Source: Druceiella hillmani
Taxonomy: Eukaryota > Arthropoda > Insecta > Lepidoptera > Hepialidae
Assembly (NCBI GenBank): GCA_039881145.1
Contig: JAYKKI010000095.1
Span: 4,425,501-4,489,500, forward strand
Length of the DNA stretch: 64,000 nucleotides
Direction of reading: 5' to 3'
A program made the translations under genes and the position numbers. Positions 49,705-62,164 of the stretch are shown here, in pieces. Under the pieces are notes generated by a model, which worked only from the letters and a program-made list of their open reading frames with translations, made no database searches and was not told the DNA's origin. The stretch's first letter is position 1. Every line of letters begins with the position of its first letter.

Positions 49705-50800
49705 TTAATTTTTAATGTCAATACCTATTTGGGCTAAACAGTCTTGAGAAAGAGCTAGACAAAGGTTTGAAGATGGCCTAGGTGGCATTTGGTGCTCAGT
49801 TCCTTGTTTGTCTTCATCAGTAACTCCTAGAGGAGGTACTTGGTCTCGCTCATTTCGGGCAAGACGTTGCTCAGACTCAGATTCTTGGACGCGTTTCCCT
49901 AACACTGGCTCTCCAGAAACGCCTGGTATTTGATCGCCTGGAGAATCAGACTGACGTGCTCGTGCAAGCTCATCCAATGCAATTTCTGATATAGTAATTT
50001 CAGTGTCTGCTAAAGCATTTGGATTGACTGGGTAGGTCTCGCTGCCGCGAAAACCACTCATTGTATTGACGGGAGTAGCTACTCGGATCCACGCCTTGGC
50101 TATTAGCTGACCTGAATTGTAACGGTCCAGTTTTTTTGGTAATTGGCGCATGAAATGGCTTGTCTCTGCATTTTAATTTGTTGCATGGCCCTAATACTGA
50201 TCTATTTACTGGTTGCAAAACAAAAGTGGTGTGACTAGGCAAACATAGCAATATCACTTCATTGTCCCTAGCAGCTCCCAGCATATTTGCCGAACTTGAA
50301 TTAGAGGAGTGACCGTTTAGAATCAGCAACGCCTTTCCTTGCGGTTTGTGGGAGATGAAATGTTCAGCCTGAGGAAATGTATGCCGATTTATTTTGCGTA
50401 TAAACTTTGGAATCAGACGAAAGTCCTTCTTCGCACTGTGTTTTTTTATTCATTCGTTGTTAAAGTTGTGCTTTAACTGCTACTTTTCAGTAAACTGTTA
50501 AGCTAATTGTCGAATTGCTGTTCTTTCTAGGGGAAATCCTGCTTCTCCCAACTTTAATATGTGAACCACAAGTCTTTCACTTTCAAAGCCTAGGATAGGA
50601 TATTTTCCTTGAGTTATCAGTTGTAGGTAATCCTTTTTGTAGCGCTTACTTAAGGTTCGAGGGGTATACCGTAAATTCGAGAAACCTCGTCGAAGCCTTT
50701 TTCTTTTTTATTAAACTCTTCGAAAGCTAGTACTAAACTAGTTTCAGTCCAGCTGCTGTGATGCACCTTGTTTTTGCTTATATTTGCAAGGCATTTCGCA
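49705..50800 (-). pseudogene. decayed pogo/Tigger-type DDE transposase
   Basis: On the minus strand, first comes a Psq-type helix-turn-helix start near 50760-50660 (SWTETSLVLAFEEFNKKEKG, then FDEVSRIYGIPLEP). Then a CENP-B-like block near 50580 (LGEAGFPLERTAIRQLA). Then the DDE core start near 50325 (MLILNGHSSNSSSANMLGAA, then NEVILLCLPSHTTFVLQPVN), with N in place of the usual catalytic D in LILDGH. Then the C-terminal AWIRVATPVNTMSGFRGSETYPVNPNALAD-type block (50095-50000). Stops and frameshifts separate the blocks, so the enzyme, which would cut and paste its own element at TA sites, is dead. I could not find the inverted ends. Confidence 0.85.
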
Positions 50801-51330
50801 CACCTGCAACATACGCAATATCGTCAAAGAAATCTACAAAGGGAAATTATCCCCTTAAGGGAACTATCCGCAAAAATAAATGGGGTGACTATCCTTTTCG
50901 ATATGGATAGTTGCCTTTTTTACTTAAAAAATAAATAAAGGCTATTTTACAATTAATCGTTTTAGAGCGTGTACTTTAAACTCTAATGCGTCTGAAGAAA
51001 CAAAAAGCTAAGTGAATCTACAACCACTTAAAAAATACTCAAAACACAATACTGACAAAAATAATTTCGACACTCGTCTAGGTCTCGCTGCAGAAGGTTT
51101 TCGCTCACACGGACGAAACGCGTGCGTCCTGTCCTACAGTTCGCATTGCACTAACACATCCGGGGGAGGGTTTCTATGTATAAAAGAGCGCCGGTGCCAA
51201 GGATATCTCTAACATAGCGTATTCAAGACCGAGGCAACTATCACTCTGAGGAAATTATCCGGCATTTACCTTATATATAAAAAACGGTGTGTCTTATCCA
51301 TTTATCTCAAGGATGAAGTGAATCTTCCTT
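50800..51330. other. flank of the transposase relic
   Basis: It contains a near-palindrome at 50888-50911 (GACTATCCTTTTCGATATGG then ATAG) and GGAAATTATCC words at 50840 and 51252, which may belong to the element's non-coding end. A TATAAAAG at 51179 lies in a GC-richer patch. Confidence 0.3.
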
Positions 51331-51339
51331 AACGGGATA

Positions 51340-52380
51340 TGTATCTTTAAGTGCAGGATAGAAATTGTTTGGTAATCTGACTAAAATTATGTTTTCACTA
51401 ATTTATAGTATACATTACTATACGTTTTAACATATTTTCACTCGAAGCTATTGAATAAAATATAATATTAATTTTAATTAATGCATTATATCTTATACAA
51501 AACTAAATGCAAACCTAAAGGTTTGACAATCAGTGGAGATTTGCGGATTCATCCATTTTTTAATTTTTATTATTATTGGTATAAAAGAAGCAAGTTTCAT
51601 TTTTTTTTTCAGTTAAAGTAACTTAAGAGTTATTGTTGAAAATGTCGACAAAATAAGTTTGCCATCTCCCACTCTCCTCTATTTCTGAAATAGCTGAAGT
51701 CTGTATTTACCTAAAGTTTTCCGTAAAACTAAAGCCCTGATTCCAAAGTTTTGAGTTCTTGAGATATTCACATCTTTACGTCCGTAAAATATATACTACG
51801 TAATATATTTAAACTACTAATATTTGTAAACAGTGTAATAATAATATTATATCTAAGTTTGTATGCAACCCTCGTAAGACGAATTCTACTTGTACTTAAC
51901 AGGTTTATTTTTTGTAATGCCACAACAAATCTCATCGTTTTATGTTTATTATGGGCTGATAAAATACGATAATTGTATTCTTCTGGGTTTTAAAGAACTG
52001 ATCATCATTTTTCCTCTTCTCCCATATCTCGGAAGCACTACACTGACAGTTAGGGATAAATATTAATTAAATTCACAATTTTATTCCGTTAAATTAGGTA
52101 ATAAGAAAATAAATCCATACTTAATAAGTTCTGTTCACTTAATTGTTGTATCACCTCTTCTTCGTTCAATCGATCTCCAAATATTTTTTATGGTTGTCTC
52201 AATATTCTTCCTTATTTCGCCAAATAAGCATAAAGGATAGTGTGAATAATAAATGGTTACTCATTTCGTGATCGTTAGTACTTGTAACATATCTAGATCT
52301 CAACTTTTTGATGCCGTATCAATATAAATCAATATAACTCACTTTCTTTCTGAAGCTTTAGAAAGCTAAGAAACACAACA
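51340..52380. other. AT-rich region, no gene seen
   Basis: Open frames are short and without domain character. No arrays. Confidence 0.55.
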
Positions 52381-52389
52381 TTGAAAACT

Positions 52390-53400
52390 TTATTGAAATA
52401 CAGCATTTAAATATTTAAATGATGGGAGAACAAACAAAAAAAAGCTTTTTGATAAACAGACTGAAAAAAGAAGATTGCAAAAACTTCAAGTATCTCATAT
52501 CTTTCTCCAGACTTCAATCAATGTAACGGTGAAACCTTCTGAAATACATCTTGAGTTTTTTTCCTTTAACGTGCAGTTAATTTATATTTAGTTTGTGACA
52601 TTTAAGCCATGCGACTACAAACAAAAATATTCTTGACAAATAGACGGAGAAACGAAAATTTTGGAAACTTTTAATATCTCAACTTAAACAGCAGTCAACG
52701 CAATGGTGAAAACTTTCGAAATATGTCTTGTGTTTTTTCTATGTCGTGTAGATATTTTATACTCATATTGAAACATTTAAGCAATGCGACTACAAAACAA
52801 AAAAAAATCTTGGCATATAGACCTAGAAAAGAAGATTTTAAAAACATTTAATACCTCACGCCTATCCTTAGACCGCGATCAATACGGCGGTGAAACACTC
52901 TGAAATGTCTTGTATTTTTTTGTGACGGGCACTAAATTTGTATTTACTTTGTAACATTGAAGCGATGCGACTGCAAACAAAAAAAACCACTGACAAACAA
53001 ACCGAAAAATGAAGATTTTGAAAAATTTAAATACCTTAAATACTTCCTGAGACTTTAACGGCGAAATCCTCTGAAATCTGCCGTGTGTTCTTTTTTATGT
53101 CCTTTAAGCAATGCCCTTCAAACAAAAAGAAAAAAAAATGTTCTAACTAAAAGGCCTAGAAACGAAGATTTTGAAAACTTCAATTCCTTATATCGTTCCT
53201 CAGACTCCAAGTATAATAACGGTGAAACCCTCTGAAATCTATATTGGTTTTTTAATGTAACGTGAGGTTAATTTAAATTTGCTTTATAATATTTAAACGA
53301 TGTTACTAGAACCGAAAAGGTAAACATTCAGACAAACAGGCTAAGAAACGAAGTTTTCGAAACCATTCTAAATCATACAAGAACTCAAAAGATTATGATA
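52390..53400. repeat. tandem array, about 178-bp unit, 5-6 diverged copies
   Basis: TTTAAGC.ATGCGACTACAAAC, GA.GATTTTGAAAACTT and CGGTGAAACCCTCTGAAAT recur at about 52420, 52609, 52785, 52965, 53110 and 53300. A further unit (AAGCGATGCGACCACAACCA, then GAAACGAAGTTTTCGAAACC) sits alone at 54790-54950, separated by 1.3 kb. Confidence 0.88.
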
Positions 53401-53570
53401 TTCTCCTGTGTATTATATTCATAACAAAAAAGAAATGAATCCGTCACGGGACACCTGGCAGATGTGAAAGACTTATTTTTTTATTTGAACGAAGTGAAAA
53501 GGAAACAATCTAATTTTACTCTCCACAAGTAAACAACTACTAAGTAAATAATAATGATTATTGAAGTATA

Positions 53571-53699
<129 letters not shown>

Positions 53700-53864
53700 A
53701 CAAATATATATTCAAGTTTAATTATTAACATTATTATTACAACTATTTCAAATTTTACAACGCTTTTAACGTTTTAATATAGTTTAATGCAATACACCGA
53801 GCTAAACGAGTAAAGTTGTAAGCGTTAGTAAATAAGATACAATGCTGATACAAAGTAAGTCAGT

Positions 53865-53990
53865 AAGAGCCGACAAAATGCGAAGCTGGCCGAATTAAGT
53901 CGGAAAAAGTAAACACACGAAGCTGGCTGAATGGCGAATTAAATCGGAAAGAGCCGACAATACACGAATCTGGCCGAATGGAAAAGCGCG
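53865..53990. repeat. three short repeats, about 45 bp
   Basis: AAGAGCCGACAAAATGCGAA, then GCTGGCCGAAT, is repeated with variation three times (CGAAGCTGGC / CGAAGCTGGC / CGAATCTGGC). Confidence 0.8.
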
Positions 53991-54299
53991 TCTTGCCATC
54001 ATAACATTTTAACTCCCATACAAACGCGTCATTAGATATTTCATATCAATATTTGCAATATTTAAGGTACAGATATAAAATATCCACAGCAATTAATAGG
54101 ACAAAAAAATCTTCAAGATAGATCACTACTTATCCATAGTGATTATATCCCTACCTACGCGGAACGAGACGTAATAACGAATATCACAAGATGATTAATA
54201 TTTTATGAGATAATTGTACTGCGTATCTATGGCCATATATTTAGATATAGGTTTAAACGTCACATCGTCGCTTGTAGATATTATCATAGACGCATAACA

Positions 54300-54440
54300 T
54301 ATTTATCTAGTTTATAGCGGCTTTGTAGTACTTGCGCGCTCTCATATTTGCTCGTGCAAATTGAGTTCAGTGACGCTAAGCCAACGGGTTTTATGTGAGA
54401 ATAAATTAGTGCTCTGCGGCAAATGTCAAGTATTAATAAA
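54300..54440. promoter_or_regulatory. small GC-richer island
   Basis: GTACTTGCGCGCTCTCATAT and TCAGTGACGCTAAGCCAACG stand out from AT-rich surroundings. No frame. Weak candidate. Confidence 0.2.
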
Positions 54441-54789
54441 GATATTATTTTAAAACAACCGTAGCACGTACATATACAGGTTTTATTTACCGAGGCTGTC
54501 TTGAAAATGGATCGATGATTATTTAGAACATAGCAAACATAGCTATGTTAATTCTAAAATGAATTTTGGATTTGAATGATAAATGCATGTTAGGTGATTT
54601 AAAAGCAAGCCATAAAATAATTTCCAAGTGCCATAGACTTAGCAACTAATATATAGGATAGGCATATTTTGGCGTATCTATAATATTTAACAGTTTCGTA
54701 GCTTATTTGGAGAATTTAACTAGTTATGTAAATATTTTATTCAAAATCGAAAATGATAGGGATAGTTGATTATTTACTAAATTTGTTGT

Positions 54790-54950
54790 TTTTTTTTTTG
54801 TTGTGACGTACGGTTAATTTTTTGCTTTGTAACATTTAAGCGATGCGACCACAACCAAAATTAAAAACATTCTGTCAAACAGGTTCCGAAACGAAGTTTT
54901 CGAAACCTTTCTGAGACATGCAAGGATTAAAAAAAGATGCATAAAAATGC
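54790..54950. repeat. isolated unit of the 178-bp array
   Basis: It matches the last units of the array at 52390-53400 over most of its length, so the intervening segment (53400-54790) is probably an insertion or a remnant of other units. Confidence 0.75.
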
Positions 54951-55699
54951 AGGTTGATTAAAAACCACTATTGAAAAAAGTTATAAAAGTTCATTAAAAA
55001 ATAAGCAACGTTAAAGCTTCTAAGTTATTTAATGATGGGGGGTAGAGTATCGGTACCTTTCTGCCTTATTTGCACTAGTGGAAAAAAAAAGAATTACATC
55101 ACAATTCAGTGTTGCTGTTCTTATTTACATGTTAGATTTACACTTTTATAACTCAGCAATTTTTTGAGATTTGTCAAACATTTCTACATTCCTCACCAGT
55201 TTCTATTTTGAAATTAAAATTTGTAATATAAAAAAATAGTCAAATAACCTATTATATTCAATCGGACCGCGAAATGTCAAAAAAAAATGTTTCTACGTGA
55301 GCGCATAAACATTGAAATAAACTATTTGAGAAAAGTACAAATGTATTTTTAAATACTTTTTTCATTAAAATTAACAACTTCAGAGTACACTAATCGAGTT
55401 TGTGATTTTTGTTTCAAGCTTCTGTAACTCTATTGTTTATCTAATAATTTTATTTATGAACTTAATTAATGACATAGTTACCGAGACGTGTCCAAATATA
55501 TGATATAAAATAATTAAAACAAGAAGTTGTGAGCCAACAAGTTAACTTAGGAACACACAGTATAGAATTATTACGATTATGTTATTGATTGGAATATAAT
55601 TATTATGATTTTAACCTGTTACATATTTCATATTTTTCATAAGAATTCCATTTTTTTTTCATTCACTTCATTAATATAAATAAACTGTAAGAATTAAAC

Positions 55700-56190
55700 T
55701 AACAGAAATCCCCTAGAATCCAAAGTTCAAATTGGCTGTATAATATATGAATAATACATGCAACAATAGATTTATTTTCCCGCAAGGAAACATTTCAATT
55801 TTCAAGTTAAGAAAGTTCCAATTCAAGATTTATCTTCCCGCAAAAAGAAAATGTTTCTTTTCTCAAAGTAAATTTAAGTAAAGTTATTTTAAAATCTTGA
55901 TCTCCCGGAAGTGCTAAAGTTCAAATTGGGTGTACAAATGTTTACTTTCCACAGAAACATTTTGTGGGAAGAAAATGCAAGAAAGGAGAAACAGAAGGCA
56001 AAGTTTTTTCTTCCCACAGCTAAAATAGATAAGATTGTTTGGAAATCTAGAACTATTTAAATTACCTTTGGATCCAAATTACTTGTCGCAAGAAAAGATT
56101 TAGGGAATTACGTTTCCCCGAGAAAGAAGATACGGGGAGAAAGACTTTACTTTCCCAGTTAATATGGATAAAGTTGTTTTGAAATCATGA
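55700..56190. repeat. diffuse internal repeats
   Basis: TTTTCCCGCAAGGAAACATTT, TCTTCCCGCAAAAAGAAAAT, TTTCCACAGAAACATTTTGT and TTCCCACAGCTAAAATAGAT are related words at irregular intervals, probably an old, eroded array. Confidence 0.5.
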
Positions 56191-56570
56191 ACTATCTTAA
56201 GTTTGCATCGATGCAAACTTCAAATGTGATGATGCAAACTTCGAAATGTGGGACGATTAAAATTCACCATATGTTTAATTTTCGGTTATCCTAAAAATAG
56301 TTTAGTTCCTTTGTCAAAGTTTTTAAATACCTGTTATTATTAAAAGTACCTGTTACATCTTTGTTATTATAAGTCTAAGCTAGGTTTATTCCTTATCAAG
56401 TTAATGGAAGATATAAAACGTAATTCCTGAAACGATGTAATCCGTGTTAGACAGTGAACTCGCTTGGCTGATGTCGAAGTTGATCGGGTGTACACGTAAG
56501 AATGGAATAATAGGTTTATAGAAACTGAAATATTAAATACATATATTTAATTAAATATATGTAATATAAG

Positions 56571-56716
56571 TGCGCGTGGTGCATCTAAAAAAGAAATTCA
56601 CGCCATATTTGAAAAGTGGACACGGGTGTGCTCAAAAAGTAGTCCACTTGACAGATGGCGTCACCGACCTGAGCGTGATGGCTCAGTTTCGTTCACTGCT
56701 GAGAAAAACTGCACAG
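56571..56716 (+). CDS. possible downstream cassette exon of doublesex (uncertain)
   Basis: An island richer in GC than its surroundings ends in a good donor (GCACAG/GTACGC). Two reading frames are open across it. One, in the phase left by the OD2 donor, reads ..FTPYLKSGHGCAQK, then VVHLTDGVTDLSVMAQFRSL, then LRKTAQ. The other, which would fit a phase-2 donor, reads ..KKEIHAIFEKWTR, then VCSKSSPLDRWRHRPE. The left boundary is a guess: the AG before 56571 has no pyrimidine tract. The exon holds an 8-bp inverted repeat (56614-56621 with 56642-56649). Known lepidopteran dsx genes have a second female-specific exon beyond the first, often untranslated, and this could be its counterpart. It could also be the first exon of another gene (ATG at 56678 in a fair context). 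Confidence 0.3.
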
Positions 56717-56815
56717 GTACGCCTAAATAAGTTTTTACTTCAAAAAAGTAAATTTACAAGAATTCATAAGCGTTATTATGTTGCACCGTGTCCGATTTTT
56801 ACATCAACATTTATC

Positions 56816-56856
56816 AGTCTCTCTCTTTCTCTCTCTCTCTCTCTCTTTCTTTCAAT
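56816..56856. repeat. (CT)n tract
   Basis: TCTCTCTTTCTCTCTCTCTC type tract about 100 nt after the candidate exon's donor. Confidence 0.9.
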
Positions 56857-56899
56857 TTGATATAAACTTCAAATAATTAGTCTCAAAATAAAAAAAAAC

Positions 56900-57955
56900 A
56901 TGATAAATTTTTCACACTAAACTTCTTGTTGCTATTATTGAATTTATAATTGTGCTAAGTGTAATATATTATACAGATAACCTTTCCTATTAATTTCTTC
57001 ACGTTTTCTCTGTTGTTTGACGTTAATTTCGAAAGATATATTAATTCAATATGTATAATGGCTCAAGGGGGAGTCAAATTTGAAAATTAATATTTATACT
57101 ACTATCATAAAGAGGGACTGTGGCTTGTTTTTTTTGTTTGTTTATATTTTTGAATTTGCCAAATACTATTGAATTTATTCCAAAAATCCCCTTCTGTTAG
57201 AAAGCTACATTATTTCAAACGAATATAGGCTGTGTGTTTTAAATTTCTGTAAGTTACAGTAATGTTTTTAACTGGAGAAAAATGACCAAATTGACTGCTT
57301 TCCTGGTTAATATCAGGTAAACCATTATGGATATAACAAAATAATATAAGACCTGTATATATCAAAAGATGTACAAAAATATTTTCATTATTGTACGTCT
57401 ATCTATAATGGATAAGTCAGTACTATTTATTTTATGATGAAAACATTAATAATAAAAACAATTCGCAAATTTACATTTGTACTTTATAATTATATGCGAT
57501 GTCATCAACAACGGGCATGGATTTGCAAGTCGTTGAGGTGTAGGGCGAACAATATTGAAGCCCCTTAATATTATATTGCTAATATTATATACTTTAAATC
57601 GAATTCACATAATATATAACAAATTTAAACTGGTCTCGAATTTATAAAAAAATTAAAGCGACAATAATAAGAACTTCTCTTAATGACTATATTTAGCGTT
57701 AATTCTTTCAACAGACTTCTAGATGGAGAACTTTTTTATAACTAAAAAGCACCATAATATCTTAGTAGAATACTATTTTGTGGTAGTAATAAAAAATTAA
57801 ATATTCTGAAAAAAAATGTTAATTTCTCCATTTACGATAGATGTCCAGTTTTTTATTGTTTTATTAAATTGAAGATATATCCAATGGATATAGCGTAAAT
57901 AACGGTTATATCCACGTTACATTTATGCATCCATAACCTCATAAGTCTTCCAATT
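56900..57955. other. AT-rich region without features
   Basis: No gene, array or transposon end is seen. Confidence 0.55.
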
Positions 57956-59165
57956 TTATTTGGAATAATCAACCTTTCCACTAGCGAGACTAGATATAGT
58001 TTACACATTAAACGCCACAATCATCGAAACATTTCAATTATGATTGAAATAATCAACATTTCCACTAGCGAGACTAGATATAGTTTACACATTAAACGCC
58101 ACAATCATCGAAACATTTCAATTATGATTGAAATAATCAACATTTCCACTAGCGAGACTAGATATAGTTTACACATTAAACGCCACAATCATCGAAACAT
58201 TTCAGTTATGATTGAAATAATCAATCTTTCCACTAGCGAGACTAGATATAGTTTACACATTAAACGCCACAATCATCGAAACATTTCAATTATGATTGAA
58301 ATAATCAATCTTTCCACTAGCGAGACTAGATATAGTTTACACATTAAACGCCACAATCATCGAAACATTTCAATTATGATTGAAATAATCAACCTTTCCA
58401 CTAGCGAGACTAGATATAGTTTACACATTAAACGCCACAATCATCGAAACATTTCAATTATGATTGAAATAATCAACCTTTCCACTAGCGAGACTAGATA
58501 TAGTTTACTCATTAAACGCCACAATCATCGAAACATTTCAATTATAATTGAAATAATCAATCTTTCCAGTAGCCAGACTAGATATAGTTTACACATTAAA
58601 CGCCACAATCATCGAAACATTTCAATTATGATTGAAATAATCAACCTTTCCACTAGCGAGACTAGATATAGTTTACACATTAAATGCCACAATCATCGAA
58701 ACATTTCAATTATGATTGAAATAATGAATCTTTCCACTAGCGAGACTAGATATAGTTTACACATTAAACGCCACAATCATCGAAACATTTCAATTATGAT
58801 TGAAATAATCAACCTTTCCACTAGCGAGACTAGATATAGTTTACTCATTAAACGCCACAATCATCGAAACATTTCAATTATAATTGAAATAATCAATCTT
58901 TCCAGTAGCCAGACTAGATATAGTTTACACATTAAACGCCACAATCATCGAAACATTTCAATTATGATTGAAATAATCAACCTTTCCACTAGCGAGACTA
59001 GATATAGTTTACACATTAAATGCCACAATCATCGAAACATTTCAATTATGATTGAAATAATGAATCTTTCCACTAGCGAGACTAGATATAGTTTACACAT
59101 TAAACGCCACAATCATCGAAACATTTCAATTATGATTGAAATAATCAATCTTTCCGCTATCGGAA
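57956..59165. repeat. satellite-like array, 84-bp unit, about 14-15 copies
   Basis: The monomer contains TTTCCACTAGCGAGACTAGA, TATAGTTTACACATTAAACG and CCACAATCATCGAAACATTT. Because 84 is a multiple of three and the monomer lacks a stop in one frame, it creates a 394-codon open frame (58040-59224) of a repeated 28-residue unit; this is not a protein gene. Monomers 6-9 (58460-58795) and 10-13 (58796-59131) look identical, including private variants, so a 336-bp four-monomer unit has duplicated recently. Confidence 0.95.
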
Positions 59166-59790
59166 ATAGATTTAACTTACGAAATCAATACCCTTATCCC
59201 TTAAATATTCATTTAGATATATAACATTCAACCTTCTCGTTACCGTAATAGATATAATTTACATATTAAACACCATAATCTCCTAAATGTTGCAATAACA
59301 TTTGGAATAACCAACATTTCTGCTGTCGGTAATAGAATAACTTACATAGTCAATATTTCCTAAATGTTTCAATTACATTTAGTATGATCAACCCTTTCAC
59401 TACAGAAATAAATACAGTTTAAATAATAAATATCACAATCTCTTAAATGTTGCTATTACATTTAGAATAACCAATCTTTTCGCTATCGGCAGTAGATATA
59501 ATTTATATAATAAACACCATAATCTTTTAAATGTTTCAATTAGGTTTAAATTAAATGAGCTTTCCGCTATCAGAACAGATATAATTTACATGATCAACAC
59601 CGTAATCTTCTAAATGCTTCAATTACATTCAGTATAATCAACCTTTCCGCTCTCGGGATAGGTATAATTTACATAATCAACTCCATAATCTCCTAAATGT
59701 TTCAATTTCATTAGCAATAATCGACTTTTCGCTAACGTGTAGAGGTATAATTTAAAATTAAAATCAATCGTAGCGCATGGTACAGCAGTA
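59166..59790. repeat. diverged continuation of the 84-bp array
   Basis: Units such as AATCAACCTTTCCGCTCTCG, TATAATTTACATAATCAAC and CTCCTAAATGTTTCAATT continue with about the same spacing but much more variation and small deletions. This is the old edge of the array. Confidence 0.85.
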
Positions 59791-59799
59791 TTAACTGGA

Positions 59800-61925
59800 A
59801 TCCGATAATAGTAGGTAGTCTTTAACCACAAAATCAGGGTTAGCTGATATTGAAGCTTGTATTAGTATTAATGCACTGCTGTAATAAGATAACTTTTGTA
59901 ATTTTTTTATAATTGCAAAAGGGTTTACGTATGATAATTTAATTATTAAAATTAGAATTAACTAAATTGAAGATTAAATTTTAATTAGATACCAAACTCG
60001 AAATCACTTGTTACCTAGGAAAGTCTAAGTCTGACCTACAATGGTTATACAAAAACGAGATCCAGCACGATCTGGTTTGCAAACAAAACCATGCCATGTC
60101 AAACACGATATATATCTTGTCGCAGCCCGCTTGCCCGGTCGTTACCTATAGCTCTTCGTTAGAATTATATTTGACTGATATCTTCAATATAAAAAAAGCA
60201 ATTTGGCAATAATTTAAAATATTTAATCAGATATCGAAAGTAAATCGAATTGATCTGAAATTAAAAATTGCATGTAGATTAAGTACAAATATTTCTTCTG
60301 CTTCTGTTTTGCGATTTTTTCGAAGCATGTCTCGTACTTTGATCTATAAAACGAAAGCATCGTGGGTGTTCATTATCCAGCAATTGTTGCTTCGCATTTT
60401 TTTTTCATTTGACGCAGTAACAAAGAAGTCGGACCAAAAGTAGGTCTTGAATTTAAAAACAGGATACATTTTGGTTATTTTCATTTTTTTGTAAAGTTTA
60501 AAAACTCAAAGCAGTTTTGCGCCAAACACAGAATGAAAAAAATAACTCAATCGAGTGTAAGTCAAACTTCGTGCAATGACTGTTCCGTGAGGGTGCGTAA
60601 TTATAGACTTTTAGCGTTACTGGAGCTATTTAACTGTCATAAACAATGTTATTTAACTGTCACAAACAAACTTGTAAGTACACATGGCGTATCTTTTAAT
60701 CATATGTGATTTTAAGATTGCAACAATTTGTTAAATTATTGAAATGTTAAAAAATAATTTCTCTATATCTTATGTATTTCAAGATGAGGATTTTGAGTAT
60801 GAGAAATTACACCAATATTATTATGCTGCTGTCACGAACGCTTTAATATTAATTCCAATTAAATTACCTAAATTGTTAAACAAAATGTGGGATCAATTTT
60901 AAAACGTAAAATTTAGCTTTTTTTAGGTTTTTTCTTATGTTGAACAAGTAATTTCTTGCAATTGCTTCAAGTTTTTGATAAATCATTATTTTCACACATA
61001 AACAAGATTTACATTACGTCAGCTTAAAATAGATGTGTCACATGCCCAGAATAAATGTTTTTTCTCACTGACTCGATTACCCCCTTTTCCCTTAAACACA
61101 TTCCAAAATGTAATATACTTTAATTTCCTCGAATGATTTAAAATGACTAAATTTTAGAATTATATCAAATTTTTACGAGTTATATATTAGAAGGGAATGG
61201 CCGATAATGGAATGGACATCGAGGTAAAATCATAAGCGTACAATATGTGTAATACAAAATGTTAAACAAAGTGCAAAAGCAATAATTGAGGAAAAAACGT
61301 TTGAACATATTATTTATTTATATATGCACCTTAACACAAACAATTAATACATATGGTGGGCTTATTGCTATGAGAATGATCTCTTACATCTAACCAAAGA
61401 TCAGTCCAGGCTCGCTCGACAAGAGGCCAGGATTCGAATCCTAATCCCCGTGGTGCGCCACGCCATCAAAGTCTGTATACCTTGTGATCAATCCAACATA
61501 CCGCGGCGACATATTACAGTTTGAACAATTGCATATCCTAATACTATTATAAACGCGAGAGTCTGTGAGGATATATGGATATAGCTTATGCACCAGAATA
61601 ATACATATATTTAGAAGATATAGTGTGATTCGGCTATTATATATATAAATCAAATAAGTGGAAAAAATGCGTGTATGCTGTCTAAATCGTTAAATTTACA
61701 CGAAGATAATGTACAGTGGGATTATTTCTCTTAAACAGTTTTAACAAAAAGTCCGCGGCAGCATATATCTACATTTTATGTGGAGCCCATTATAACCAAA
61801 GTAGTCAGGCATAAATACTATTAATTTGAATTCTTTTTATACAATGCACAACTATAGTATTAAATTAATTCTTATCAACGTATTTAAATAAATAAAGTTT
61901 GTCTTTTGCACTAAATAACATGGAC
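59800..61925. other. region without recognised genes
   Basis: Mostly AT-rich. Around 60050-60160 there is a GC-richer patch (CGAGATCCAGCACGATCTGG, then CGCAGCCCGCTTGCCCGGTC). At 61395-61460 CCAGGATTCGAATCCTAATC resembles a tRNA-type B box, which may be a decayed SINE, but no tRNA fold can be drawn. Confidence 0.4.
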
Positions 61926-61929
61926 AAAT

Positions 61930-62160
61930 AGTTTAAAAGTTATCACGATATTAATGACTTGAACGGAGTGCCATTCAAAAAAAGGCTGATGATTTGCTAC
62001 CACGAGTTGGCGGCGAAGTGGTGCGTGGAGCAGGGTTGGAGGGGCGGACGAGGCAACGTCATTGTCGAGTTCATAATCCGAATGCGGGTAGAGGCGTGAG
62101 AGCAGACGTTTTTATCTCGGAAAGTTTTCATAATTAGGCCGACGACATTTAGACATGACG
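61930..62160. promoter_or_regulatory. GC-rich island with a short open frame
   Basis: The most GC-rich stretch of the window (GGAGGGGCGGACGAGGCAAC). A frame is open from 61932 to a TGA at 62097 (NDLNGVPFKKRLMICYHELA, then AKWCVEQGWRGGRG), but no good acceptor precedes it. Candidate promoter, enhancer or exon. The available sequence does not separate these. Confidence 0.28.
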
Positions 62161-62164
62161 ACTT

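Noticed and set aside
52490..52520. ACTTCAATCAATG as a Tra/Tra2-type splicing repeat
   Set aside because: A single imperfect match within a tandem array unit, far from the female exon. The other units do not keep it.
58040..59224. 394-codon open frame as a repeat-protein gene
   Set aside because: It is produced by an 84-bp tandem array. The array extends beyond the frame on both sides, and the monomers vary like non-coding satellite.
61395..61460. tRNA gene
   Set aside because: A GATTCGAATCC word resembles a B box, but no cloverleaf or A box can be drawn. At most it is a decayed tRNA-derived SINE.
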